Source: Halococcus saccharolyticus DSM 5350 (lineage in GTDB: Archaea; Halobacteriota; Halobacteria; Halobacteriales; Halococcaceae). From it: a stretch of DNA of 64,000 nt. Shown one piece after another: positions 34,792-43,649 of this stretch (position 1 is the first letter of the stretch; each line of letters starts with the position of its first letter). Made by a program: the position numbers and the translations under genes. Below the pieces are notes generated by a model, which searched no databases, had not been told where the DNA came from, and saw only the letters and a program-made list of their open reading frames with translations. The stretch lies in NCBI RefSeq assembly GCF_000336915.1, contig NZ_AOMD01000005.1, positions 39,298 to 103,297 of the forward strand, in the 5' to 3' direction.

Positions 34792-35985
34792 CTATCGGAG
34801 ATCACCGTGCTGCTCGAACACGTTCATCGCTGCGTAGTGGTTGGCGACTGGATGATAGCCAGGCTCGACCGCAGTTCCGTGGTTCGGTCCATCCCGACTC
34901 CAGTCGGAGTCCAAGCGCTCGTACCAGTTCCCGAACCGTGGATTGACGACGTGGTCGGTCGCACATCGCTGGAGGTGGTCGTACCACTCGAGGTACGTCT
35001 CGTCGTGAACCGCGAGACGGGCGGCCGCGCCAATCCCTTCAGCCAGCGCCCACCCGTATTTGTCGGCCACGACCGGTTCGCCGCTCCGATCGACCGTATA
35101 GTGGAACCCATCGTGATCGTCGTCCCAGCCGATTTCGATGGCAGTGTCGAACAGCTCCATCGCGCGCGACACGAGCCAGTCGTCGTCGCGATGGTCTGCG
35201 AGATGGCAAAGGAGCTTCGCCCATTCGGCGTGGTGGCCCGGCTGATACCCCCACGGACGGAACAAGTGGTCGGGCTCGTTGCGGTTGTACCCGAGATCGG
35301 GCTCCCACTCCGGAGTGTAATGTTCCCAGACACGGCCAGCCTCGTCCGTACGATCACGGACGAGCGACCGGGCAACAGTGGCGGCACGATCGAGATGGGC
35401 CTCGTCGCCGGTGGCCTCGTACGCGGCGAGCATCGCTTCACACGCGTGCATGTTCGCGTTCTGTCCCCTGTAGGGTCGATATTCGCTCCAGTCACCGGTG
35501 GCCACGTCCGCGTAGAGCCCGTACTCGGGTTCGAAGAAGCGGCCGTTCAGGACGCCGAGGGCGCGCTCCAGTTCCGCGTCCGCGTCGGGGAGCCCGATCT
35601 CTGTCGCACGTGCGGTCGCGAGGACGGCGAACGCGTGGCCGTAGCAGTGACGCGTGTCGTCGGTCGTCTCGCGACCGGAAAGAAGCCAGTCGTAGCCCTC
35701 GTTGTCGGCGTCCCATTGAACGTGCCGGAGGAAGTGGAGCCCGTGCTCGGCGGCCGCGCGACAGTACGTCGGGCCGTCGATCGCGACGCCGATCGAAAAG
35801 TTGTGGATGGCACGGCACGTCGCGACGAGATGTTTCGATCGCCCGTCGTAGACGTGGCCGTCACGTTCGTCGAGCTGGGCGATGTAGCCGCCAAACCGTC
35901 GATCCACGATGTCGGGCCAGTAAAACTGAAGCACCCGACATAGCTTGGAACGGATCCGTTCCGGATCACGATGTGTGGCTGTCAT
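34792..35985 (-). CDS. AGE family epimerase/isomerase
   Basis: 397-residue protein of the N-acylglucosamine 2-epimerase family with an (alpha/alpha)6 barrel. Characteristic parts are GGYIAQLDERDGHVYDGRSKH, RHCYGHAFAVLATARA and NANMHACEAMLAAYEATGD, with conserved histidines HLFRPWGYQPGHHAEWAKLL. The family includes N-acetylglucosamine 2-epimerase, cellobiose 2-epimerase and the aldose-ketose isomerase YihS. The context of an amino sugar and glucose cluster is compatible with GlcNAc/ManNAc or glucose/mannose interconversion. The start at 35985 (MTATHRDPER) is chosen by a TATA-like CTTATCCC about 28 bases upstream on the minus strand. It is divergent from an IclR regulator, which probably controls it. 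Confidence 0.85.
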   Translation of the reverse strand: MTATHRDPERIRSKLCRVLQFYWPDIVDRRFGGYIAQLDERDGHVYDGRSKHLVATCRAIHNFSIGVAIDGPTYCRAAAEHGLHFLRHVQWDADNEGYDWLLSGRETTDDTRHCYGHAFAVLATARATEIGLPDADAELERALGVLNGRFFEPEYGLYADVATGDWSEYRPYRGQNANMHACEAMLAAYEATGDEAHLDRAATVARSLVRDRTDEAGRVWEHYTPEWEPDLGYNRNEPDHLFRPWGYQPGHHAEWAKLLCHLADHRDDDWLVSRAMELFDTAIEIGWDDDHDGFHYTVDRSGEPVVADKYGWALAEGIGAAARLAVHDETYLEWYDHLQRCATDHVVNPRFGNWYERLDSDWSRDGPNHGTAVEPGYHPVANHYAAMNVFEQHGDLR

Positions 35986-36087
35986 ACGTCGTGATCGAAC
36001 GGCCGAGGGATAAGTGCCACGTCGGCAGGAGCGCCGTCGGTCGTCCACTCTTCGTGAACGTTATGGGTCCTGGCGAGAAACGACGGT

Positions 36088-36849
36088 ATGGAACCGAACG
36101 GGTCGCCGAACACGGTCGGTGCGGTGCGGACAGCGTTTTCGCTGCTGGCGGCGGTCGCGGAACGCGGCGGCACTGCCGGTGTGACGGAACTGGCGACTGC
36201 CTGTGAGATGCCCAAAAGCACCGTGTACAAACATCTCAACACGCTCGTGGAGATCGGGTATTTAGAGCGTGACGACGGTACGTACGCACTGGGAGCCCGG
36301 ATGGTGGATCTCGGGCAGCACTCGCTCGCACGGACCGATCTCTACCCCGCAGCGAAGCCACAGATAGAACGGCTGGCGGAGCTAACCGACGAGACGGCTG
36401 GCATCGCGGTCGAGAGTCGAGGTCGCGTGGCGGATCTCTACTGGGATTCCCGCAGCGATAGCGCGATCAGCGCGGCCGGCACCTCGAAACACCCACACTG
36501 CAGCGCTCCCGGGAAGGCGATACTCTCACAGTGTTCGGATTCGAGCGCCGAGTCGATCGTCGCGGAACTCGGCCTTCCGCCGCGGACGTCGAACACGATC
36601 ACCGATGTGGAACACCTCGTGAACGCCGTCCGACGCGTCCGCGAGCGTGGCGTCGCCATCGAGCGCGAGGAACAGTACGAGGGCGTCAACAGCGTCGCTG
36701 TGCCGCTCACCGATCTCACTCCGAACGCGGCGATCTACGTCGCGGGCAGTGCCGAGCGGCTATCGAGCAAGCGTATCGAGGAAGACATCCCCGGTATCCT
36801 CCTGAGCGCGGCCAACGAAGTGACGAAGCGCTTTCTCGCCGAAACGTAG
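36088..36849 (+). CDS. IclR family transcriptional regulator
   Basis: 253-residue regulator with an N-terminal winged helix-turn-helix (GVTELATACEMPKSTVYKHL, residues 31-50) and a C-terminal ligand-binding domain (HPHCSAPGKAILSQC, IEREEQYEGVNSVAVPL). It is a distinct paralogue of the IclR protein at 29436. It is divergent from the AGE epimerase gene, with a 102-base promoter gap, and lies before the glucose dehydrogenase gene. It likely controls one or both. The ligand is unknown; sugar acids are common effectors. Confidence 0.87.
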   Translation: MEPNGSPNTVGAVRTAFSLLAAVAERGGTAGVTELATACEMPKSTVYKHLNTLVEIGYLERDDGTYALGARMVDLGQHSLARTDLYPAAKPQIERLAELTDETAGIAVESRGRVADLYWDSRSDSAISAAGTSKHPHCSAPGKAILSQCSDSSAESIVAELGLPPRTSNTITDVEHLVNAVRRVRERGVAIEREEQYEGVNSVAVPLTDLTPNAAIYVAGSAERLSSKRIEEDIPGILLSAANEVTKRFLAET

Positions 36850-37181
36850 TTCACTCATAGTGGATGATTGACCGACAGGGTCCGAAGCACCGATCCAGTT
36901 GTGAACGGGGCAGGTTGACGGAGTACGTGTCTATCGAGCGACGAAGCAGCGGCGGTGATCAAGGGAGTCGCTATCAACCTCTGTTCACCCTAGCGAAACG
37001 GATTCGTCGAGCATAACTTCTAGTGTCTGTTCGGTGGTGAAGCCGGATGCGATCCGTTCGGCCCGACCACCGTCAGAGGGTTTATTTGTGGGTATGCGGA
37101 ACTGGGCACGATGGACGGTATCACGCAAGCGGTGCACCGAGTAGTGTGGAGCCAAGGGTGTGCGAGGAATGGTGACGGCAG
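36850..37181. other. Intergenic region before glucose dehydrogenase
   Basis: 332 bases without a convincing gene. A TATA-like TTTATTTG near 37080 lies about 100 bases before the glucose dehydrogenase start, so this transcript would have a leader of roughly 75 bases, unlike the leaderless genes nearby. Confidence 0.4.
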
Positions 37182-38252
37182 ATGAAGGCCGTCGTCGTCC
37201 AGCAGGGCGAAACCGAGCCCACGGTCGTCGAGATAGACGAGCCGACACCCGATCCGGGGGAAGCGCTGCTCCGGACGCTGCGAGTCGGGATCGACGGGAC
37301 CGATCACGAGGTCATCGAGGGTAATCACGGAGGATTCCCTGACGGTGACGACTACCAGGTTCTCGGCCACGAGGCGGTTGCGGTCGTAGCGGACGCGAAC
37401 GGCACCGACCTCAACGAGGGGCAACTCGTGGTCCCGACGGTCCGCCGCCCCCGCGAGGAGGGCAACGAGTATTTCGAACGTGGTGAGCCCGACATGGCTC
37501 CCGACGGCCAGTACGTCGAGCGCGGGATCGTTGGCGCGCACGGCTACATGGCCGAGTACTTCACGAGCGCGCCACGATATCTGGTTCCGGTGCCGGATGC
37601 GTTCGCCGAATCGGGCTTTCTCGTCGAGCCGATCAGCAACACCGAGAAAGCGCTCGAACACGCCCACGCGACGCGGTCGGCGTTCGAGTGGACGCCCGAG
37701 ACCGGACTCGTGCTCGGGAACGGCCCGCTCGGGCTGTTGACCCTCGCGATGCTGGAGGGCGGGCGGACCGATTTCTCTCGGACGTACTGTCTGGGACGGC
37801 GGGATCGCCCCGACCCCACGATCGACATCATCGAACGGCTCGGCGCGACCTACGTCGATTCGCGCGAGACGCCGGTGTCGGTGATTTCCGAGGTCCACGA
37901 ACCGATGGATTTCGTGTACGAGGCGACCGGCTACGCGAAACACGCCTTCGAAACCGTCCACGCGCTCCGTTCCAATGGCGTGGGTGCGCTGCTCGGGATC
38001 CCCGAAGACTGGACGTTCGAGATCGATGGGGGTGCACTCCATCGCGAGCTAGTGCTCCAGAACAAGGCGCTGTTCGGCAGCGTCAACTCGAACGTGCGCC
38101 ACTACGAGGCCGCGATCGACTCGCTTTCGGCGTTTCCCGACTGGCTCGTGGATGATCTCGTCACCGGCGTTCACGAACCGGCGGCGGCCCCGGCCGCCTT
38201 CGAAACCAACGACGAAACGATCAAAACCGTCGTCGAGTTCGACACGGTCTGA
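37182..38252 (+). CDS. gdh: Glucose 1-dehydrogenase, haloarchaeal zinc type
   Basis: 356-residue medium-chain dehydrogenase that oxidises D-glucose to gluconolactone with NADP, the first step of the semi-phosphorylative Entner-Doudoroff route. It closely matches the Haloferax mediterranei enzyme as I recall it: VGIDGTDHEVI with Asp38 in place of the usual cysteine zinc ligand, LGHEAV with His63 and Glu64, and LVEPISNTEKALEHA with the further acidic ligand. The nucleotide-binding segment is VLGNGPLGLLTLAML. The start follows from the family opening MKAVVVQQGE. It is encoded downstream of an IclR regulator. Such enzymes can tolerate changes at C2, so oxidation of glucosamine is conceivable but not shown. 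Confidence 0.94.
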   Translation: MKAVVVQQGETEPTVVEIDEPTPDPGEALLRTLRVGIDGTDHEVIEGNHGGFPDGDDYQVLGHEAVAVVADANGTDLNEGQLVVPTVRRPREEGNEYFERGEPDMAPDGQYVERGIVGAHGYMAEYFTSAPRYLVPVPDAFAESGFLVEPISNTEKALEHAHATRSAFEWTPETGLVLGNGPLGLLTLAMLEGGRTDFSRTYCLGRRDRPDPTIDIIERLGATYVDSRETPVSVISEVHEPMDFVYEATGYAKHAFETVHALRSNGVGALLGIPEDWTFEIDGGALHRELVLQNKALFGSVNSNVRHYEAAIDSLSAFPDWLVDDLVTGVHEPAAAPAAFETNDETIKTVVEFDTV

Positions 38253-38364
38253 ACGGCAGACGGCGGTTCCGGTAACCGTATCGGATGATCGGGAAACGCG
38301 AACGGTAATTCGGTGACAGTACCGTAAGCACCAACGTTATGCAGGCGATCACCGAGAACGTAGT

Positions 38365-39360
38365 ATGACGGCTACCGTCGAGCAACTCACGGATCGTGCG
38401 GCGATCCGCGATGGCATCTCGCTCTGGAACGACCAGCACCCGGACTTCCGGATCGGCGATCGTCTCGCAGCCAACGTTTTCGCGCCGTTTGCCGGGCTTG
38501 ACGTGCGGTGCTACGGGAGCTACGCCGATGAGGAACTGGTCGCGTTCGGCGTGCTGAAACGGCTCACCCGCTCGGTCGGCGGGTACGACGCGACCGATAC
38601 CGCGTGGCTCTCGCTGTTCGCGTTCGACGGTGACGCCGATCGCGGCCGACCGATCGCCGAGGAGTTGCTGACCGCGATCGGCGAGACGGCGGTCGAGAGC
38701 GGTGCGGCGCGACTCCGCCTTGGCGGCGATCCACAGAACTTCGTCGCGGGTGTGCCGAACACCGTCAGTTCGGCGTATCGCGACGTACTGACGGCAGCCG
38801 GGTTCGCGATCGACACCGACGACGTGGTGTACGACCTTCAGCGGAGCATTACCGAATTCGCACCGCCGGACGCCGTTCAAGCGACCGGCCGCGAGTGGCC
38901 CGGACTGGATGTGGAACGAGCGACGGATCACGAGCCGGCGTTGCAGTCCTTCCTCGCCGATCAGTTTCCCGGTCGATGGCACTACGAGGCTGAGAACATC
39001 TGTCGGGTTCCAGGTGGGCCCGAGGACTACTGGGTGCTACTGTACGAGGACAGCGTGGTTGGTTTCGCCCGCTCGAACCGTCACGACGGCGCGTACCGCG
39101 GCGCGAACGTGAACTGGGGGTGGCGACTCGCCGACGCACACTGCGGTGTCGGTCCGCTCGGAGTTCACACAGACTACCGTGGTCGCGGGTGGGGACTGTA
39201 CATGATCAGCGAGATCGTCTGTCGGCTGCGGGACGCGGGCTACGAGGCCGCGGTGATCGACTGGACCGATCTCCACGACTACTACGAGCAGCTTGGGTTC
39301 GAACGATGGATCGCCTACGATTCCGCCGTTCGCGAACTGTCCGGTGCGAGCTCCGTCTGA
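38365..39360 (+). CDS. GNAT family N-acetyltransferase, double domain
   Basis: 331-residue protein with two GNAT-like halves. The second half is the clearest, with acetyl-CoA binding sequence GVHTDYRGRGWGLYMISEI (R/Q-x-x-G-x-G/A) and VIDWTDLHDYYEQLGFERW. The first half is weaker (RCYGSYADEELVAFGVLKRL). The tandem arrangement resembles mycothiol synthase-like and haloarchaeal two-domain acetyltransferases. It lies 112 bases after glucose dehydrogenase, on the same strand. It could acetylate an amino sugar or amine. A start at 38365 is supported by the strand MTATVEQLTDRAAIRDG. Confidence 0.8.
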   Translation: MTATVEQLTDRAAIRDGISLWNDQHPDFRIGDRLAANVFAPFAGLDVRCYGSYADEELVAFGVLKRLTRSVGGYDATDTAWLSLFAFDGDADRGRPIAEELLTAIGETAVESGAARLRLGGDPQNFVAGVPNTVSSAYRDVLTAAGFAIDTDDVVYDLQRSITEFAPPDAVQATGREWPGLDVERATDHEPALQSFLADQFPGRWHYEAENICRVPGGPEDYWVLLYEDSVVGFARSNRHDGAYRGANVNWGWRLADAHCGVGPLGVHTDYRGRGWGLYMISEIVCRLRDAGYEAAVIDWTDLHDYYEQLGFERWIAYDSAVRELSGASSV

Positions 39361-39990
39361 GCACACCGTCTTCACAACCGCATCCGTTTCGGAGGGAAAC
39401 GTTACACGCGGACACTCGGCACACGAGCAGCGACCGCTGATGGTGGGGGTCACGCTATATCCATCGCTGTATTTCTACATGCTGCACGACCGAGAGACGG
39501 ATGTCTTCTCCGCCCCGTCGAAACGATGACGACCGTCAGTCGATCGACAGTCGTTCGACTGTGAGCACAGCGGTGATAGTACTGACCGTCCCCGACCCTC
39601 AAAAATGCAATCAGTGCCGTGCTAAAATATCGGTAATCCTACGGAAATGATTATATACCATTCGGTGGTATCTCGTACTGTGTTAGCATAGCAGTACTCG
39701 TGGTCACTAACCCCACGATTGGCGCGGTTCGATGGTATGAGGCTTCGAAAGCAACACTGACCGCCACGAACCACTGTCGAAACCGGAGTCGAGCCACTAC
39801 AATGTTTGTCCTGTGTCCGCTGAACGAAGATATAGGGCAAGAAAAAATTGATACTATAGCTAGAAAAACTATTTATTACGTGACTGTGTACGAAGAGTGA
39901 CGGGGGCAAGTAAGCGGACCGGATACGAGTTCGGCGATCGTGAATCGGACGACGACCGATCCGATGCCGCCGTCTCGATCGACCACAACT
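39361..39990. other. AT-rich intergenic region before the chitinase array
   Basis: 630 bases with no convincing gene. The section 39600-39890 is strongly AT rich for this genome. It contains the hairpin ATACCA-TTCGG-TGGTAT (39655-39671) and a TATA-like CTATTTATTAC (about 39868-39878) that could drive the first chitinase with a leader of around 95 bases. No tRNA or insertion sequence is seen. Confidence 0.45.
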
Positions 39991-42066
39991 ATGTCACGAC
40001 AACCAATCGAACGAACCAGGCGCAACATCCTTCGGACGACGTCGGCGCTGCTCGCTGCAGCTGCCGGCGCAGGTGCGACGGTCGCCGCACAGTCACAGTA
40101 CCCGGCGTGGGACGCGAACACCGCATACAGTGGCGGCGATCGCGTCACCCACAACGGCTCTGTCTGGGTGGCGGAATGGTGGACGAAAGGTACCGAACCG
40201 GCCGAAAGCGCGAACGTGTGGACGAAAACCGAGCCCACCAACGGTGGAGGGGGCGAAAGCGGCAGTGCCACGGACTGTAGTAACGTCCCGGCGTACGATT
40301 CGGGGACCGCCTACTCGGGCGGCGACCAGGTGACCTACGACGGATCGCTCTGGAGCGCCGAGTGGTGGACCAAGGGTACCGCACCCGCCACGAGTGAAAA
40401 CGTCTGGACCAAACAGGGCGACTGTGGGTCCGGCGGCGGTGGCGGTGGTGGTGACGGCGGCGACGGTGGTGGGGGTGGTGACGGCGGCAACACCGCACCG
40501 AGTGCGACGTTCACCGCCTCGGAGTCGTTCCCCACGCCAGGGACGTCTGTCACATTCGACGCGTCGGGCTCGTCGGATACGGACGGCTCGATCGCCAGCT
40601 ACGAGTGGGCGTTCGGCGACGGCGCGACCGCGACCGGCGAATCAGTGAGCCACACCTACGAGTCCGCGGGTGAGTACACGGTGACGCTCACGGTCACGGA
40701 CGACGCGGGCGCGAGCGGGACGTTTACGAGGACGGTCAACGTCCAGTCGAACGGCGGCGGTAGCGGCGAGAAGCGCGTGATCGCGTACTGGCGACAGTGG
40801 GCACAGTACCAACGCGATTACACGCCGGACATGATCCCGTACGACAAGGTCACCGACGTACAGTACGCCTTCCTGCGGCCGGAGAAAGACGGGTCGCTGG
40901 AGTTCCTGCACGCCAACGGTGGCCAGGACTTCTACGGATCGCGGTTCATGCACAACGGCAACGAAGGGACCTTCCTGAAAGAGGGAGCAGTCGCGGACTG
41001 GCAGAACGTCGGTGACAAAGCGTTCAGTGCTCAGGCCCAGATGCGCGACAACACCAACTTCATCGCGTCGGTGGGTGGGTGGGGTGACTCGGAGTACTTC
41101 TCCTACGTCGCCCAGGACCCCGACAAGCGCAAGATATTCGCTCAGGACTGCGTCGAGCTCGTGGAGAGCTACGGTCTCGACGGCATCGACCTCGACTGGG
41201 AGTACCCCGGCGGAGGTGGCTGCACCTCGGCGTCACCGGTGTGTGATATCGACAACGTCTCCCAGCCCGGCGACCAGAAGGCGTTCACGAAGCTGGTGAA
41301 GGCGGTCCGGGACGCGCTCGACGAGGCCGCGGCCAACGATCCCGACCGGAGCGAGCCTTACGTGCTCTCGGCGGCGATGAGCGCGAACCCCGAGATCGTG
41401 AAGGGCCTCGAACACGGGAAGCTCTCGAACCTGCTGGATTACACCAGCGTGATGACGTTCGACTACCGGGGCATCTTCAGCGAGTACACGGGCCACCAGT
41501 CGCCCCTCAAGGCAAACCCCAACAGCCCGAACGAGAACCCCAGCGAGTTCAACGCCTCGTCCGCGCTCAGCTGGTACGAGAACCAGGGCTGGAACGCGGC
41601 TCAGCTCAACATGGCCGTGCCGTTCTACGGCCGGAGCTGGTCGGGCGTCAAGCCGCCCGAGGGTGACTTCGGGAACGGGACGGACGACGGACTGTTCCAG
41701 GAGTACACCGGCGAGGGCAAGGACGCCAGCGGCGACGGCTCCTACCCCACGTTCGGCGATGGCGGGACGAACCTCGGCGGGATCTGGGAGGCGTTCGACC
41801 TGATCGGCAACGGACGGACCGGGAGCAACCCGGTCGACCTCGACAGCAGCGACTGGACGACCTACTACGACGACGTGGCGGTCTCCTCGTGGAGCTACAA
41901 CGCGAGCAGGGGGCTGATGATCTCGCATCCGACCCAGAAATCGATCCGGAAGAAGATGGAGTGGCTCGGCAGCTCGGACTACGGCGGCACGATGCTGTGG
42001 GCCATCGGCGGCGACACCAAGGACGGGAAACTCATCACGACGCTCTGGAACACGCTCAACGGGTAA
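39991..42066 (+). CDS. Secreted GH18 chitinase with two chitin-binding domains and PKD domain
   Basis: 691-residue extracellular chitinase. A Tat signal ([16 protein letters not shown], cleavage probably near residue 34) is followed by two CBM5/12 chitin-binding modules (about 35-80 and 95-142, with AEWWTKGT), a Gly/Asp-rich linker, one PKD domain (about 170-255) and a GH18 domain (about 265-690). The GH18 catalytic motif is [12 protein letters not shown], with Glu404 as acid/base. It hydrolyses beta-1,4 links of chitin. The start at 39991 is chosen because it places the twin arginine at residues 10-11. It is the first of five co-oriented genes. Module order resembles chitinases of Halobacterium and Haloferax mediterranei. 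Confidence 0.94.
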   Translation: MSRQPIERTRRNILRTTSALLAAAAGAGATVAAQSQYPAWDANTAYSGGDRVTHNGSVWVAEWWTKGTEPAESANVWTKTEPTNGGGGESGSATDCSNVPAYDSGTAYSGGDQVTYDGSLWSAEWWTKGTAPATSENVWTKQGDCGSGGGGGGGDGGDGGGGGDGGNTAPSATFTASESFPTPGTSVTFDASGSSDTDGSIASYEWAFGDGATATGESVSHTYESAGEYTVTLTVTDDAGASGTFTRTVNVQSNGGGSGEKRVIAYWRQWAQYQRDYTPDMIPYDKVTDVQYAFLRPEKDGSLEFLHANGGQDFYGSRFMHNGNEGTFLKEGAVADWQNVGDKAFSAQAQMRDNTNFIASVGGWGDSEYFSYVAQDPDKRKIFAQDCVELVESYGLDGIDLDWEYPGGGGCTSASPVCDIDNVSQPGDQKAFTKLVKAVRDALDEAAANDPDRSEPYVLSAAMSANPEIVKGLEHGKLSNLLDYTSVMTFDYRGIFSEYTGHQSPLKANPNSPNENPSEFNASSALSWYENQGWNAAQLNMAVPFYGRSWSGVKPPEGDFGNGTDDGLFQEYTGEGKDASGDGSYPTFGDGGTNLGGIWEAFDLIGNGRTGSNPVDLDSSDWTTYYDDVAVSSWSYNASRGLMISHPTQKSIRKKMEWLGSSDYGGTMLWAIGGDTKDGKLITTLWNTLNG

Positions 42067-42184
42067 TCGAACCCGGTCGGGCCTGCCGTCGTCGGCGTGA
42101 CGGCGGTGGGTCAACGGACGACGCACCACCCAACGAACGACACGGCGACAGGAAACAACGATCAGGACACAGACACGACGAAAC

Positions 42185-43600
42185 GTGCTACGCAAGGTAG
42201 CGGGGCTGTCGGCGCTGGCGGTCGGTGCCAGTGGCGTGGCCTCGGCGGCCGACTGCAGCAGCCATCCACAGTGGGAGTCGGAAACGACATACAACGGGGG
42301 TAACAAAGTCGTCCACGACGGCGCGCTGTGGGAGGCCGAATGGTGGACGAGGGGCCGGGAGCCGGCGGTGAGCAAGAACGTCTGGACCAAGGTCGGTGAC
42401 TGTGGTAGCGGTGGTGGTGACGGCGGCAACACCGCACCGAGTGCGACGTTCACCACCTCGTCGGCGACGGTGACGCCCGACGAGTCGGTCACGTTCGACG
42501 CGTCGGGATCGTCGGATACGGACGGCTCGATCGCCAGCTACGAGTGGGCGTTCGGCGACGGTGCGACCGCGACCGGACAGACGGTCCCGCACGCGTACGC
42601 GTCGAGCGGCAGCTACACCGTCACGCTGACTGTCACTGACGACGACGGTGCGAGTGCGTCGTCCTCGAAAACGGTCTCGGTCGAGGCCTCGGGCGGCGGT
42701 GGCGGCAGCGAACCGACCGGCGACACGGTGTTCGCTCCGTACGGCCACATGACGACCCAGCCGGGCACGAGCCTGGTCGACCACGCTCAGCAGGCCGGCA
42801 ACGACGCCGTGACGGCGGCGTTCGTGTTGTCGGACGGCAACGGGAACGCGGCGTGGGACGGCGCGCCGGACATGCTCGTTGGCGAGGCTGGAATGCAAAG
42901 CGAGATCCAGGCCTACCAGGACACCGGCGGCACAGTGATAATTTCCTTCGGCGGCGCGGTGGGGACGATGATCGCCCAGGATACGACCGACGTCGGCGCG
43001 ATCAAATCGGCGTACCAGCACGTGATCGACACCTACGGGGTCACCCATCTCGACTTCGACATCGAATCGGTCAGCGAGAGCGCGGTCGACCGGCGCAACG
43101 AGGCGCTGGCCCAACTCCAAGCCGAGAACTCCGACGTGAAGGTGTCGTACACGCTGCGGTGTCGCACCACCGGACTGACGAGCCACGGCACCTATATCGT
43201 GGAGAACGCCAAGAGCCACGGGGTCGATCTGGAGTTCGTCAACGTGATGACGATGAACTACGGGTGGGTCGCGCCGACCGCGAGCACCGTCAAGGACTCC
43301 GCCAACGGCACTCATGACGACCTCATGTCCATCTTCCCCGACATCTCGTCGGCGGCGGCGTGGAGCATGGTGGGCGTGACTCCGATGATCGGGGTGAACA
43401 ACGCGGGCGGCACCCACCACCTCGACGATGCGCGCGAGGTGGCATCGTTCGTACAGGACAAGGGGATCGGCCTCGTCTCGTTCTGGTCGCTCGACCGGGA
43501 CAACGGCGGCTGTCCGGACGGCTCGGTCTCGGCGACCTGTAGCGGAATCGCCCAGAAACCCTACGCGTTCTCGGCGATCTACAACGGCGTCTCGAAATAG
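42185..43600 (+). CDS. GH18 chitinase with CBM5/12 and PKD domain; start codon problem
   Basis: 471 residues from GTG at 42185: short hydrophobic signal ([17 protein letters not shown]), one CBM5/12 module, a PKD domain and a GH18 domain with LDFDIES (Asp290, Asp292, Glu294). This catalytic domain lacks the first Asp of DGxDxDxE and resembles the second GH18 type also encoded at 46043. In frame before GTG, codons read TRRNVLRK, a complete twin-arginine motif like the sister genes, but no ATG, GTG or TTG exists between the stop at 42098 and 42185. The codon aligned with the sister ATG starts is ATC at 42161. Either ATC is used, or the gene has lost its Tat motif. Confidence 0.85.
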   Translation: MLRKVAGLSALAVGASGVASAADCSSHPQWESETTYNGGNKVVHDGALWEAEWWTRGREPAVSKNVWTKVGDCGSGGGDGGNTAPSATFTTSSATVTPDESVTFDASGSSDTDGSIASYEWAFGDGATATGQTVPHAYASSGSYTVTLTVTDDDGASASSSKTVSVEASGGGGGSEPTGDTVFAPYGHMTTQPGTSLVDHAQQAGNDAVTAAFVLSDGNGNAAWDGAPDMLVGEAGMQSEIQAYQDTGGTVIISFGGAVGTMIAQDTTDVGAIKSAYQHVIDTYGVTHLDFDIESVSESAVDRRNEALAQLQAENSDVKVSYTLRCRTTGLTSHGTYIVENAKSHGVDLEFVNVMTMNYGWVAPTASTVKDSANGTHDDLMSIFPDISSAAAWSMVGVTPMIGVNNAGGTHHLDDAREVASFVQDKGIGLVSFWSLDRDNGGCPDGSVSATCSGIAQKPYAFSAIYNGVSK

Positions 43601-43649
43601 TATCGCTCGCCAACCAACCACGACAACCACAAAACACGAACCACGAATC

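Noticed and set aside
34449..34805. A 118-residue minus-strand ORF in the long gap before the AGE gene
   Set aside because: Composition is not acidic, no family features, and it overlaps the end of the AGE gene in the same region of doubtful frames.
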